Part shown: positions 53,640 through 64,000 of the stretch, piece after piece
Layout of the letters: the number at the start of each line of letters is the position of its first letter
How positions within the stretch are numbered: position 1 is the stretch's first letter
Source of the DNA: Sandaracinus amylolyticus
Lineage (GTDB): Bacteria > Myxococcota_A > Polyangia > Polyangiales > Sandaracinaceae
Direction of reading: 5' to 3'
Assembly (NCBI RefSeq): GCF_000737325.1
Contig: NZ_CP011125.1
Location: 1-64,000 of the forward strand
Length of the DNA stretch: 64,000 nt
Translations under genes and position numbers: made by a program
The notes under the pieces: model-generated
Told to the model about the DNA's origin: nothing
The model's database searches: none
What the model saw: only the letters and a program-made list of their open reading frames with translations

Positions 53640-55441
53640 GCTTCGCGGCGTTCCCGCTCTGGGCGGTGCTCGCGATGGCCGGCGCGGCCGCGGTCGCGAT
53701 CGTCGCGGTGTACCTGCTGCGCCGCACGCCGCGCCCGCAGGTCGTCTCGAACGTCGAGTTCTGGATGCGCGCGATGCAGAGCGCGAAGCCGAAGCTCCTC
53801 GCGAGCTGGCGCATCCCGCTGATCGCGATGTTGATCTCGCTGCTCGCCGCGCTCGCGATGGTCGCGCTGATCGGCGATCCGCGCTTCGGCTCGGGGGTGC
53901 GCGGCACGACGGTGGTGGTGCTCGACGCGGGGCGCACGATGGACGCGGTCGGCGTCGACGGAGAGCGACGCCTCGATCGCGCGCTGCTCGAGCTGCGCCG
54001 CTGGGTCGAGCGCACGACGATCACCGGTGAGGTCGCGGTCGTGCGCGCCGGCATGCGCCCCAGCGTGCTCCTGCCGATCACCGACGACGCCGCCGACCTT
54101 CAGCGCGCGCTCACCGGTCTCGCGCTCGACGATGGACCGAGTGATCTCCCCGCCGCGATCGCGCTCGCCGACACGATCCTCGCCGAGCACGGCGCGCTCG
54201 AGGCGGGCGTCGGGCAGATCCTCGTGGTCGCTGACGAAGCGGTCGAGGTCGCGACGCGCGCGCCGACGGTCGTGCTGCCGGTCGGCACCGCGGCGCACAC
54301 CGTCGCGATCACGTCGTTCTCGGCGCGTCGAGTGCCCGAGGCGGTCGGCGAGTACGCGGTGCGCTGCGAGATGAGCGCGTTCACCGCAGGCCGCGCGCGA
54401 GCGCGCGTCGTGATCCGCGACGGCGACGTGACGATCCTCGACGAGCGCGTCGAGATCGCGCCGCACACCTCCGAGGTGCTCGAGGCGGGCGGGTTCTCGA
54501 GCGCGCGCGCCGAGCTCGTCGCGGAGCTCACCGACATCGAGCTCGCGAGCGGCGAAGACGGCTTCGAAGGCGACGATCGCGCGTATGCGGTCGTCGATGC
54601 GCTCGAGGCGACGCGCGTGCTGCTCGTGAGCGACGGCGATCGTTACCTCGAAGCCGCGCTCGCCGCGCACCCCGGGCTCGACGTCGACGTGATGGCGCCC
54701 GCCGCGATCGCGGGCACGAGCACCGCCGATCTCGCGCGCTACCACGCGCTGGTGCTCGACGGAGCGACGCTCCCGTCGGGCGTCGCGCACGGCGCGCAGC
54801 TGATCTTCGCCCCGCCCGCGCGCGGCGCCATCGCCGTGGGCGACACGCTCTCGCGTCCGCGCATCACCGCGACGCTCGCGACCCACGCCGCGCTCGACGG
54901 GCTCCGCCTCGACGCCACGCGCGTGACCCGCGCGACCGCGCTCGTCGCCGAGCCCAGCGATCAAGTGCTGGTGCGCAGCGGCGGTCACGCGCTCGGGATC
55001 GCGCGACAGCTGCCGCGCGGTCGCGTCGTCGTGTTCGGCTTCGGCACCGCGGACACCGATCTCGTGCGCGACGAGGCGTTCCCGCTGCTCGTGCACTCGT
55101 CGCTGCGCTGGGTCGCCGATCGCGCCGAGGCCACGCCGCTCGCGCGTCGGGTCGGCGGCCCGCTCGTCGCGGACAGCGGGCACGCGGTGCGTGATCCCGA
55201 AGGCGAGACGATCACCAGCGGTGTGGTGCCCGAGGTCGCGCGCGCCGGGATCTGGCACGTCGGCGATCGCGCGGTCGCGTTCTCGTCGGTCGATCACGCG
55301 TCGTCGCTCGGCGCGGGCGCGACGGGCGGGCGCTTCGCGGCGCGCAGCACCTGGCCTCCGCTCGCGCTCATGATCGCGGGCGCGCTCGTCGCGCTCTTGC
55401 TGCTCGAGTGGGCGCTCTTGCATCGCGGGAGGCTCGAGTGA
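53636..55441 (+). CDS. BatA-like membrane protein with degenerate vWA site
   Basis: The 601-residue protein (TTG 53636) begins with the BatA-type N-terminus: a helix, then VSNVEFWMRAMQSAKPKLLASWRIPL and a second helix. The vWA-type domain has VVVLDAGRTMD, where DAGRT replaces the DxSxS metal site, so metal binding looks lost. A long region with PSDLPAAIALADTI and glutamine-amidotransferase-like strands follows, and a helix (LALMIAGALVALLLLEWALL) closes it. It is probably a periplasm-facing partner of the MoxR/DUF58 pair. It is coupled to both neighbours by 4-nt overlaps (TTGA before, GTGA after). Confidence 0.82.
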   Translation: MSFAAFPLWAVLAMAGAAAVAIVAVYLLRRTPRPQVVSNVEFWMRAMQSAKPKLLASWRIPLIAMLISLLAALAMVALIGDPRFGSGVRGTTVVVLDAGRTMDAVGVDGERRLDRALLELRRWVERTTITGEVAVVRAGMRPSVLLPITDDAADLQRALTGLALDDGPSDLPAAIALADTILAEHGALEAGVGQILVVADEAVEVATRAPTVVLPVGTAAHTVAITSFSARRVPEAVGEYAVRCEMSAFTAGRARARVVIRDGDVTILDERVEIAPHTSEVLEAGGFSSARAELVAELTDIELASGEDGFEGDDRAYAVVDALEATRVLLVSDGDRYLEAALAAHPGLDVDVMAPAAIAGTSTADLARYHALVLDGATLPSGVAHGAQLIFAPPARGAIAVGDTLSRPRITATLATHAALDGLRLDATRVTRATALVAEPSDQVLVRSGGHALGIARQLPRGRVVVFGFGTADTDLVRDEAFPLLVHSSLRWVADRAEATPLARRVGGPLVADSGHAVRDPEGETITSGVVPEVARAGIWHVGDRAVAFSSVDHASSLGAGATGGRFAARSTWPPLALMIAGALVALLLLEWALLHRGRLE

Positions 55442-58011
55442 GCATCACCGTCGGCTGGCCGATCGCGCTGTGGGGCCTCGTCGCGGTCCCGCTGCTGCTC
55501 GTGCTCACGCTGCGCAGCAAGTTCGCGCTCTCGCGAGGGCGTCGCTGGACCGCGGCGATCCTGCGCGCGCTGGTGGTCGCGCTCGTCGTGCTCTCGGTCG
55601 CCGACGTGCGCATCGCGTGGCCCACCGAGGACCTCGCGCTCGCGACCGTGATCGACGGTTCGCCCGCGATCGCGCCCGAAGAGCGCGCCGCGCTCGAGAG
55701 CGAGCTCGGCCGCATGCACGCCGCGCATCCCGAGGTGAGCGCGCGCATCGTCGGCGCATCGCAGCCGTCGCCCAACCGGCAACGAGGCGCGCGCGAGGAC
55801 GTCGCGACGCGGCTCTCCGCCGCGGTCGCGACGATGCCGCGCGATCGTGTTCGACGCGTGCTACTCGCGACCGATGGACGTGATCCCGCGGGCGATCTCC
55901 CTGCCGCGATCGACGCCGCGCGTCGGGCCGGCGTCGAGGTGTCCGTGCTCCCGATGGGCGTCTCGCCGCCGATCGACGGAGTCGCGATCGCGTCCGTCGA
56001 GACCCCGCGCTTGGTGCGCGCCGCCGAGACCCTCGACGTGGGCGCGACGATCGTCGCGTCGATGTCGCGCCACGTTCGCTTCGAGGCGCTCGTCGACGGA
56101 CGCAGCGTCGCGACGACCGAGCTCGACGTGCCCGAGGGCACCTCGGAGCGCCGCATCGCCGTCGAGTTCCCCGATCAGCCGGGCATGCACGAGCTCGAGC
56201 TCGTGCTTCATGCCGGCGACGGCATTGCGCTGAACGATCGCTGGCGCTCGCTCGTCGAGGTGCTGCCCAAGCCGCGCGTTCGCATCCATCACGACGTCGA
56301 TCGCCCCGAGCCCGCCCTCGCGCGCGTGCTGCGCGAGTCGGGCATGGACGTCGACGTCGTCGGCCCGCAGGCCGCGTTCACGCGTCTGTCCGACTACGAC
56401 CGCTATTCGCTAGTGATCGCCGACGAGATGGAGCTCGGCGACTTCTCCGAGGAACAACAGCGCACGCTGCGTCGCTGGGTGGAAGAGCAGGGCGGTGGGC
56501 TCATCACCGTCACCGGCGCGAACGCGGTGCGCCGCACGCCGCGCGTGCTCCGCGAGATCGAGCCCATCGAGCCGCCGCCCGCGCTCCCCGAGCCGCGCCC
56601 GCTCGAGCTCGTGATCGTGATCGATCGCAGCTCGAGCATGAGCGGTCACGCGATGGAGTCGGCGCGCCGCGCCGGCGTCGCCGCGGTGCGCGCCCTGCGC
56701 GCCGACGCGATGGTCGGCGCGGTCGCGTTCTCGGGTGCCGCCGATCGTGTGCAGGCGCCCGTCCCGATGTCGCAGGCCGACACCGTGGTCGGCTTCATCC
56801 AGGGCCTGAACGCCGAGGGCGGTACCAACATCGCCGCCGCGGTCCAGGCCGCGAACCGGATCATGTCGAACGATCCGCGGTACATCCATCACGTGATCCT
56901 CGTCAGCGACGGCGAGAGCGAGCCGCAGTCGGCGATCGCCGCCGCGATCGCGCTCGCAGGGCGCGGCGTGTCGATCTCGACGATCACCATCGGGCCCTAC
57001 TCGCAGCTGCTCGCGGAGATCGCGCGCATCGGGCGCGGCCGCTACCACACGACGAGCGCCGCGGGCCTCACCTCGCTCGTCGTGAGCGAGGCGATGTACC
57101 GCCAGCCGCCCGCGCACCGGCAGAGCTCGTTCCGGGCGCGCGAGCAGACGCACCTCGCGATGCTCGACGGCGTCTCGTTCGAGAGCGCGCCCGCGCTGAA
57201 CGGCCACGCGCTCTCCGCGCCGAAGACCGGCGCGACCGTCGCGCTCACCGCGACCGAGGGCATGCCGCTGCTCGCGCACTGGCACCGCGGGCTCGGCCAG
57301 GTCGCGACGTTCACCAGCGCGACGAGCGGCAGCTGGGCCGATTCGTTCCGCGCGTGGCCGGGCTTCCGCACGTTCTGGTCGTCGCTCGCGCGCGGCATGC
57401 TGCGCACCCGCACCGTCGAGCCCCCGCGCGTGATCGTCGAGCGCGATCCGCTCCGCGCCGACGTACGGCATGTCACCGTCGTGTCCCCGTTTCCCGTGCT
57501 CGAGCCCGCGCCGATCGTGCGGATGTTCCGCGCGCGCGGTCCGGGCCAGACGCTCGAGCTCGCGCCGCGTGGTCCCGGCGTGTGGCAGAGCGAGGTGCCG
57601 CTCGCGATCGGCGAGCAGTTCCTCGTCGACGCGCGCCTTCCGATCGATCCCGAGCCCACCGCGGCGGCCGGTGACGAAGCGCCGTACCCCGAGTCGCTGC
57701 GCGCGTTCGGTCCCGATCGCGCCGCGCTCGATCGCCTCGCGACGATCGGCGGAGGACGCGTCGTCGACGCGCCGCTCGCGGTGCTCGAGGCGCCCGGCGA
57801 GGCGGAGGTGATGCGCCCGCTGCGCACCGCGATCCTCGCGCTCGCGCTCGTGCTCTACGTGCTCTCGTTGCTCCTCCTGCGCCTGCCCGATCGCCGCCTC
57901 GCGAGCGGGCTCTCGGTGGAGCGTCCTTCGCGCATCCCGGTGCCGGCGCGTGGTCGTCCCTCGCTGACCGACTCGCCCGCGCCCCGCCAGAACGACAAGG
58001 AGGCCGCGTGA
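55438..58011 (+). CDS. Membrane vWA protein (BatA/BatB-like)
   Basis: The 857-residue protein (GTG 55438) has an N-terminal helix pair, a first region with degenerate vWA character (ATVIDGSPAI), an Ig-like segment and a glutamine-amidotransferase-like strand set. A complete vWA domain follows: VIVIDRSSSMSG (D396, S398, S400), GGTNIAAA and VSDGES, so this copy should bind metal. The C-terminus holds another beta domain and a membrane helix (ILALALVLYVLSLLLLRL) with a short cytoplasmic end. It follows the degenerate copy through a GTGA overlap and is itself coupled to the P-domain gene. Confidence 0.85.
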   Translation: MSITVGWPIALWGLVAVPLLLVLTLRSKFALSRGRRWTAAILRALVVALVVLSVADVRIAWPTEDLALATVIDGSPAIAPEERAALESELGRMHAAHPEVSARIVGASQPSPNRQRGAREDVATRLSAAVATMPRDRVRRVLLATDGRDPAGDLPAAIDAARRAGVEVSVLPMGVSPPIDGVAIASVETPRLVRAAETLDVGATIVASMSRHVRFEALVDGRSVATTELDVPEGTSERRIAVEFPDQPGMHELELVLHAGDGIALNDRWRSLVEVLPKPRVRIHHDVDRPEPALARVLRESGMDVDVVGPQAAFTRLSDYDRYSLVIADEMELGDFSEEQQRTLRRWVEEQGGGLITVTGANAVRRTPRVLREIEPIEPPPALPEPRPLELVIVIDRSSSMSGHAMESARRAGVAAVRALRADAMVGAVAFSGAADRVQAPVPMSQADTVVGFIQGLNAEGGTNIAAAVQAANRIMSNDPRYIHHVILVSDGESEPQSAIAAAIALAGRGVSISTITIGPYSQLLAEIARIGRGRYHTTSAAGLTSLVVSEAMYRQPPAHRQSSFRAREQTHLAMLDGVSFESAPALNGHALSAPKTGATVALTATEGMPLLAHWHRGLGQVATFTSATSGSWADSFRAWPGFRTFWSSLARGMLRTRTVEPPRVIVERDPLRADVRHVTVVSPFPVLEPAPIVRMFRARGPGQTLELAPRGPGVWQSEVPLAIGEQFLVDARLPIDPEPTAAAGDEAPYPESLRAFGPDRAALDRLATIGGGRVVDAPLAVLEAPGEAEVMRPLRTAILALALVLYVLSLLLLRLPDRRLASGLSVERPSRIPVPARGRPSLTDSPAPRQNDKEAA

Positions 58012-59441
58012 CGCGCCCGCGCATTCTTCTCTGCATCACCGCGCTGCTCGTCGCGTGCGGTGGGCCCGGTGAGCCCCGCTTCGCCGAGGTCACGATCTCG
58101 AGCGCCGCGCCGAGCGCGACGCTCTCGGGCAGCACGCGCGCCGTCGCGCCCGCGATCGAGCTGAGCCCCGGATGCCCCGGCTATCTCGACCCCGCTGCGC
58201 CCGAGCACGTCGTGCACCTCGACGACGCGACCGCGATCACGATCACCGCGCGCTCGAGCCGCGGCCCGCTCGCGCTCGCGGTCTCGGGCGGCGGCGAGGT
58301 GCGCTGCGACAGCGATGGAGGCGCCGGCCACGCGCCGCACGTCACCGTCGATCAAGCCGGGGACTACGCGGTGCACGTCGCGTCGCTGCAGCAGGCGGAA
58401 GACCTGCAGTACGAGCTCGTGATCGCGCCCGCGGGCAGCGACCCCGCGAGCGCGCCGCCCGCGCCCGGCAGCGAGCGTCAGGCGGTCAGCGTGACGGTCA
58501 CCAGCGATCCTCCCGGCGCGACGGTGCGCACGACCGAGGGCGAGGTGCTCGGCACCACGCCCGCGATGTTCGTCCTCCACGTGAGCGCGAGCGAGATCGG
58601 CAGCGAGCGCCGCTTCGTGCTCGACATGCCCGGTCGTCCGAGCACCGAGGTCAGCGGGCGCCTGATCGGCGGCGCGGTGGTGATGCACGCGACGTTGCCC
58701 GGCGGGCCCGCGCCGCAGATCGCGAGCCTCGGCGGGATCGCGTCCGCCGGCGCGACGCTGCAGGGCGACGAGCTCGTCGCGACCGCGTCGAGCGCGCAGC
58801 CGATCCGCGACTACCAGGTCGCGCGTCAGGCCGTCGACGTGAGCGCGGAGTGCACGGTTGCGCGCGCCACCGTGGACGTCGACATCCGCCACTCGTTCAT
58901 CGGCGATCTGCGCGTCGTGCTCCGCGCGCCGAGCGGCACCGAGGTCACGCTGCACGACCACGGCGGCGCGGGCCGCGCGAACCTGGTGACGAGCTACGAC
59001 TGGAACGCCCGCCGCGGCGCGCTGCAGCGCCTCGCGGGACAGAGCGCGCGCGGTCGCTGGACGATGGCGGTGCACGACGACGCGGGCGCCGACACCGGCA
59101 CGTTCCGCTCGTTCACGCTGCGCCTCGCGTGCGTCGAGTCGGGCGCGTCGATCGGCGACCTCGGTCTCACCGGCACCGGTGGCTCGGGCGGTCGCGGTGA
59201 CGGAACGATCGGCTTCGGCACGCAGACCCCGCCGCCTCCTCCGACGCGCCCGCAGGTGCGACGCGCGCGGCCGCGCGTCGCGACGCCTCCGCCGACCCAG
59301 GCCCCGGTGCTCGATCCGTGGCGTCGTCCTCCTCCGCCGCAGCCTCCGCCTCCCCCTCAGCCGTGGCAGCAGACGCCGCCGCCGGGCTCGCGCAGCAACG
59401 GCGGCGCGGGAGGCCGCGTGATCGTCGCACCGATGGGATGA
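58008..59441 (+). CDS. Lipoprotein with PEGA-like and P-domain regions
   Basis: The 477-residue protein (GTG 58008) has a lipoprotein signal (LCITALLVAC), a beta domain (about 45-145), a PEGA-like strand set (VSVTVTSDPPGATVRTTEGE) and a proprotein-convertase-type P domain: VDVSAECTVARATVDVDIRHSFIGDLRVVLRAPSG, then WNARRGALQRLAGQSARGRWTMAVHDDAGADTGTFRSFTL. The tail is Pro-rich (about 405-455) and may span the cell wall or outer membrane. There is no attached protease. It is the last gene of the moxR operon, coupled to the vWA gene by a GTGA overlap. Confidence 0.85.
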   Translation: MTRPRILLCITALLVACGGPGEPRFAEVTISSAAPSATLSGSTRAVAPAIELSPGCPGYLDPAAPEHVVHLDDATAITITARSSRGPLALAVSGGGEVRCDSDGGAGHAPHVTVDQAGDYAVHVASLQQAEDLQYELVIAPAGSDPASAPPAPGSERQAVSVTVTSDPPGATVRTTEGEVLGTTPAMFVLHVSASEIGSERRFVLDMPGRPSTEVSGRLIGGAVVMHATLPGGPAPQIASLGGIASAGATLQGDELVATASSAQPIRDYQVARQAVDVSAECTVARATVDVDIRHSFIGDLRVVLRAPSGTEVTLHDHGGAGRANLVTSYDWNARRGALQRLAGQSARGRWTMAVHDDAGADTGTFRSFTLRLACVESGASIGDLGLTGTGGSGGRGDGTIGFGTQTPPPPPTRPQVRRARPRVATPPPTQAPVLDPWRRPPPPQPPPPPQPWQQTPPPGSRSNGGAGGRVIVAPMG

Positions 59442-59506
59442 CGCTCACGGAATATGTCGTGGACGAGCCTCCTCCGTGATCGCGGGTCTGATAACGTCCG
59501 CGGCGG

Positions 59507-61813
59507 ATGACTCGCGCAACACTGTTCCTCGCGGTGACCCTCGCTCTCCTCGCCGGGTGTGACGGCGAGACGACCTCGAGCGACGACGCAGGAGGTCACG
59601 CTCTCCCGGACGCCGCGCCGGTGATCGATGCCGCCACGCCCGACGCGGCCGCGCCCGACGCCGGCCTCGCCGATGCCGGCGGCGATCCGCCCGCCGATGC
59701 GGGCCAGGACGGCGGATCCGACGCGTACGTCCCGCCGGTCGACTCCGACTGCGACGGGCTCGTCGACGGTCCGAGCCGCGAGGGCTGGCTGGGCGAGGAC
59801 CTCGATGACGACGGCGAGCTCGACGAGGGCGAGACCGATCCCGACCTCTTCGACACCGACGGTGACGGGCTCTCGGACGGAGTCGAGCGCGGCGTCGTCA
59901 CGCCGTTCGCGACGTGCGCCGACGTCTTCGTGCCCGACGAGGACCCGACGACCACCACCGATCCGGCGCGCGCCGACACCGACGCGGACGGCATCGAGGA
60001 CGGCGTGGAGGACGAGGACCGCGACGGACAGCGCGACGAGGGCGAGACCGATCCCGGCGACGGAACCTCGCCGCCCGCGCCGATCAGCGCGGTCTGCACC
60101 GCGACGGGCCGCACCGAGGTCGCGCTCACGACCGTCGCACCGGCGGACCTCGCGCTCGTCCTGCCGCGCGCGTCGACGAGCGTCGAGGTCGTCTCGGCGG
60201 GCACGGCGATCGGCGCGCTCGGCCACGACGTGACGACGTCGGTCGCGTTCGTCGCGCTGCGCGTCACGCCGGCCGACGGACTCGTCGGACCGCTCGGTCT
60301 CGAGGAGTCGCTCCGCCCCGCGCTCGCGACCGCGGGCGCGCTGAGCGAGCGCGAGGCGATCTCCACGACGACCTGGGACGGCGCGCCTGCCGTCGTCGCG
60401 TCCTACACGCAGGCGAGCACGCTCGACGCCGACGACCACGCGAACGCGCTCGCCGGCGCGCTCGCGCCCGAGAGCACCGGACGCCTGCCCGCCGCGACCG
60501 GCCCGACCGGCGCGATGCAGCTGCGCGCGCTCTACGTGCTCCGCAGCGCGACCGAGGCCGTCGTGCTCCTCTCGGTCGCGCAGCGCGCGAGCGCGAGCGG
60601 CCCGGCCGCCGAGAGCGCGACCGCGTTCGTCGCGCACGACTTCGTCGCGGGCGCGGCGCTCGGCACCGCGGGCGACGCGCTCGCGCCGACGTGCCGCCTG
60701 CTGACGCCGCTCGCCACGCCGCAGGTCGACGTGCTCTTGGTCGTCGACGACAGCGGCTCGATGCAAGCGTCGCAGCTCGCGCTCGCCGAAGCCGCGCACG
60801 CGATGGCGCTCGCGTTCGAGAGCGCGCAGCTCGACTGGCGCATGGGCCTCGTCACCTCGAGCTACATCGCGACCGCGGCGCCGAACGCGCTGCGCTTCCG
60901 TCGCTTCTCGCGCAACGCGAACCTCGTGCGCGGGTGGCTCACCGAGAACAGCACGTGCGTCGCGGGCACGTGCTCGCAGGTCCCCATCACGCCCGAGCCC
61001 GCGACGTGCCCGGGCGATCCCTCCCAGGGCGCGAACGGCGGCTGCTGGATCGGGCTCACGGGCGCGGGGACCGAGGCGGTCCTGGGCTCGGCGCGCGCCG
61101 CGATCGCCGCGATCGCGCCCGGCACCGCGCCGGGCGACGACGAGTCCCCGGTGCGAGCCCGCCAGGGCGCACGGCTCGTCGTCATCCTCGTCGGCGACGC
61201 CGACGATCAGACGACCGGTGACACGACGACCAGCGCGAATTGCGGCCCCGGCGGCAGCGTCGACGCGGCGGGCACCGCGTGCGTGGCGGTCGCCGACTTC
61301 GTGAGCTTCTTCGGCGAGGCCGGCAGCGCCACGCTGCCCACCAACCCCACCGGCGCGCCGATCCCGGTGCACGGCATCGTCTGCCCGTCGGGCGCCGCGT
61401 GCGGCTGCACCTCCGGCTCCTGCGATCTCGCGAACTCGGGGCGCGAGTTCAATCCCCAGCCGATCGGCGGCGTGCCCCAGCAGCGGCACGCCGCGGTCGT
61501 CGCCGCGACCGGTGGCGTGCTCGGCTCGATCCGCGACGTCGCCGCGGTTCGACGCGCGATGGACGCCATCACCCGCGACACGATCGCGCGCACCGGTCAT
61601 GCGCTCGACGCGCCGCTCGTCGCGGCGTCGCTCCGCGTCGCGCTCAGCGCGGTGCGCGATCCCGCCGCGTGCGACGCCGCCGACCTGCCGCGCAGCACGG
61701 TCGACGGCTATCGCTACGATCCGCAGCGTCGCTCGCTCGCGTTCTACGGCGCGTGTCGCCCGGCGACCGAGAGCGAGACCGCCGCGGTCTCGTTCCAGCG
61801 CTGGGCGCACTGA
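59507..61813 (+). CDS. Lipoprotein with TSP3 calcium repeats and vWA domain
   Basis: The 768-residue protein has a lipoprotein signal (ALLAGC) and an Asp/Ala-rich spacer. Thrombospondin type 3-like calcium loops follow (DSDCDGLVDG, DTDGDGLSDGVERG, DTDADGIEDGVEDEDRDGQ), then a region of about 210 residues, and a vWA domain with VLLVVDDSGSMQAS (D414, S416, S418), RMGLVTSSYI and VVILVGDADDQ. Cys pairs in its second half (GTCSQV, CPGDPSQ, CGCTSGSCD) suggest disulfides. It is a likely calcium-dependent surface adhesin. The short gap to the moxR operon (65 nt) contains TGATAA as a possible -10. Confidence 0.88.
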   Translation: MTRATLFLAVTLALLAGCDGETTSSDDAGGHALPDAAPVIDAATPDAAAPDAGLADAGGDPPADAGQDGGSDAYVPPVDSDCDGLVDGPSREGWLGEDLDDDGELDEGETDPDLFDTDGDGLSDGVERGVVTPFATCADVFVPDEDPTTTTDPARADTDADGIEDGVEDEDRDGQRDEGETDPGDGTSPPAPISAVCTATGRTEVALTTVAPADLALVLPRASTSVEVVSAGTAIGALGHDVTTSVAFVALRVTPADGLVGPLGLEESLRPALATAGALSEREAISTTTWDGAPAVVASYTQASTLDADDHANALAGALAPESTGRLPAATGPTGAMQLRALYVLRSATEAVVLLSVAQRASASGPAAESATAFVAHDFVAGAALGTAGDALAPTCRLLTPLATPQVDVLLVVDDSGSMQASQLALAEAAHAMALAFESAQLDWRMGLVTSSYIATAAPNALRFRRFSRNANLVRGWLTENSTCVAGTCSQVPITPEPATCPGDPSQGANGGCWIGLTGAGTEAVLGSARAAIAAIAPGTAPGDDESPVRARQGARLVVILVGDADDQTTGDTTTSANCGPGGSVDAAGTACVAVADFVSFFGEAGSATLPTNPTGAPIPVHGIVCPSGAACGCTSGSCDLANSGREFNPQPIGGVPQQRHAAVVAATGGVLGSIRDVAAVRRAMDAITRDTIARTGHALDAPLVAASLRVALSAVRDPAACDAADLPRSTVDGYRYDPQRRSLAFYGACRPATESETAAVSFQRWAH

Positions 61814-61817
61814 CCGA

Positions 61818-63230
<1,413 letters not shown>

Positions 63231-63231
63231 G

Positions 63232-63630
63232 CTACGAACCCTCCCGCAAGCTCACGCGCACACGCCCTTCGGCGGGTGCGTCGAGCCTGCCCTCGCGCGA
63301 CTCCGTCGCGCCGTCTTCGTGCACCAGATCGACCGCCACCACGTAGCGTCCCGGCGCGAGCTCCACCGTGTGACGCACCGACTCCGGCGCGCCGCTCGGA
63401 TAGCGCAGCGACACGTGGTGGACGAGCTCGTCCGACTCGAGGAACGCGACGTCCACGCGCGTGATCTCGGCGTGCTGCGCGCCGAGCGGGAGCTCGACGT
63501 CGACCTCGCGGGGCGCGCTGCCCAGGACCTCGCGCCCCACGACCAGCGCCGCGACGATCGCGAGGGCGGGCGCCCACCGTCGCCGATGGGTGCGCATCCA
63601 CTCCCAGCCCTGGTGGAGCCGCTCCAGCAC
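63232..63630 (-). CDS. Small membrane-anchored beta-sandwich protein
   Basis: The protein of about 132 residues (GTG 63630; Met 63597 is an alternative) has a basic N-terminus, one membrane helix ([14 protein letters not shown]) and an exported or cytoplasmic beta domain of about 80 residues ([41 protein letters not shown]). No family was recognised. The stop lies one base before the FHA activator start, so the two are probably cotranscribed. Confidence 0.6.
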   Translation of the reverse strand: MLERLHQGWEWMRTHRRRWAPALAIVAALVVGREVLGSAPREVDVELPLGAQHAEITRVDVAFLESDELVHHVSLRYPSGAPESVRHTVELAPGRYVVAVDLVHEDGATESREGRLDAPAEGRVRVSLREGS

Positions 63631-63716
63631 GGACGGCAGGGTACCACGCGATGGGGGCGGGAGACCCCGAAATCTGAGCGGCGCGGGACTTTTCGAGCTG
63701 CGACCGCCCAGCCCCC

Positions 63717-64000
63717 TCACGCGTCGGGCCGCAGCACCTCGTTGTCGAACGCGCCGTCCGACACGACTTCGCGCTGCTTCGCGCTCGCTTTGAGGAGCCG
63801 CTCGGCCTCTTCGTTCGCGCGTCGCACCGCGGCGAAGTACACGTCCTCGTCGCCGCCCCAGAGCTCCTCGAGCTCGTGCAGCGCGCGCGCGTCCTGCGCG
63901 CGGTACGCCTGCGCCGCGCGGTGCGCCTGGTGCGCGCGGAGCCCGAGCGCCTGCAGCGTGGCGGTGCCCGCCTCCATCGCGCTGCCGAACGTCTCGCGGA
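63717..64000 (-). CDS. C-terminal end of KefB/KefC-like cation:proton antiporter (partial)
   Basis: The frame runs into the window edge and is open there (RETFGSAMEAGTATLQALGL). This resembles the post-TrkA-N tail of KefB/KefC antiporters, which ends with RETFxSAxxxG and helical HQAHRAAQAYRAQDARAL. The rest of the gene lies beyond 64000. The tail GGDEDVYFAAVRRANEEAERLLK is the usual helix after that region. Identification is by the tail only and therefore moderate. Confidence 0.65.
   Translation of the reverse strand, partial: RETFGSAMEAGTATLQALGLRAHQAHRAAQAYRAQDARALHELEELWGGDEDVYFAAVRRANEEAERLLKASAKQREVVSDGAFDNEVLRPDA

Noticed and set aside
48957-59441. Anti-phage defence island
   Set aside because: MoxR with vWA proteins can appear in defence (ternary systems), but DUF58, BatA-type membrane proteins and a P-domain lipoprotein fit an envelope-maintenance operon, with no nuclease or effector.

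Overview
The window looks like chromosomal DNA from a very GC-rich deltaproteobacterium of the myxobacterial group. The reasons are seen in the sequence. Eukaryote-like Ser/Thr kinases carry PEGA domains. Cys-rich MopE-like surface proteins are present, as are MYXO-CTERM-type tails (Cys motif, membrane helix, Arg cluster). There is a PilZ/coiled-coil/PEGA protein, an AgmX-like tail domain, RCC1 lipoproteins and FHA or Rec sigma-54 activators. A Sandaracinus-like organism is my inference and was not tested.

Layout. 1-1500: four tRNA genes (Arg-ACG, Ser-GCT, Ser-CGA, Ser-GGA) with readable promoters and terminators around a broken TIMP-like gene, followed by tadA. 2.1-9.5 kb: two Ser/Thr kinases, an unknown protein, and a GHKL ATPase that ends in an HExxH segment. 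9453-10872: a complete insertion sequence with 16-bp inverted ends and a 5-bp target duplication, inserted at the stop codon of the second kinase. 10.9-24.1 kb: mostly housekeeping genes (xseA-aroE, folK), lipoproteins, a FAD monooxygenase, a glycine-rich RRM protein and a PilZ protein. 24.1-24.26 kb: a 40-bp tandem array of terminator-like hairpins.

24.3-32.4 kb is the most interesting regulatory block. It holds two RsbT-like kinases, an RsbX-like PP2C phosphatase, a GGDEF-EAL protein translationally coupled to one RsbT, a Rec-PAS-AAA-HTH regulator with an altered GAFTGA loop, an RsbR-like GAF-STAS protein, and a divergent GAF-PAS histidine kinase whose ATP-binding boxes are missing. Two nearly identical palindromes (TGTCCA-N2/3-TGGACA) lie in its control regions. 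I read it as a stressosome-like partner-switching module tied to c-di-GMP.

32.4-39 kb: lipoproteins, a rhomboid protease, a URC4/DUF1688 protein and an RCC1 lipoprotein. 39.5-48.7 kb: two giant secreted Cys-rich proteins. The first contains an internal MYXO-CTERM tail followed immediately by a lipoprotein signal, as if two genes had fused. 48.9-59.4 kb: a tightly packed operon of a DUF4175-like membrane protein with a long GQ/GE-rich tail, MoxR, DUF58, two vWA-type membrane proteins and a P-domain lipoprotein, with most junctions overlapping by 4 nt. 59.5 kb to the end: a TSP3/vWA lipoprotein, an FHA sigma-54 activator, a small membrane protein, and the C-terminal end of a KefB/C-like antiporter that runs off the window.
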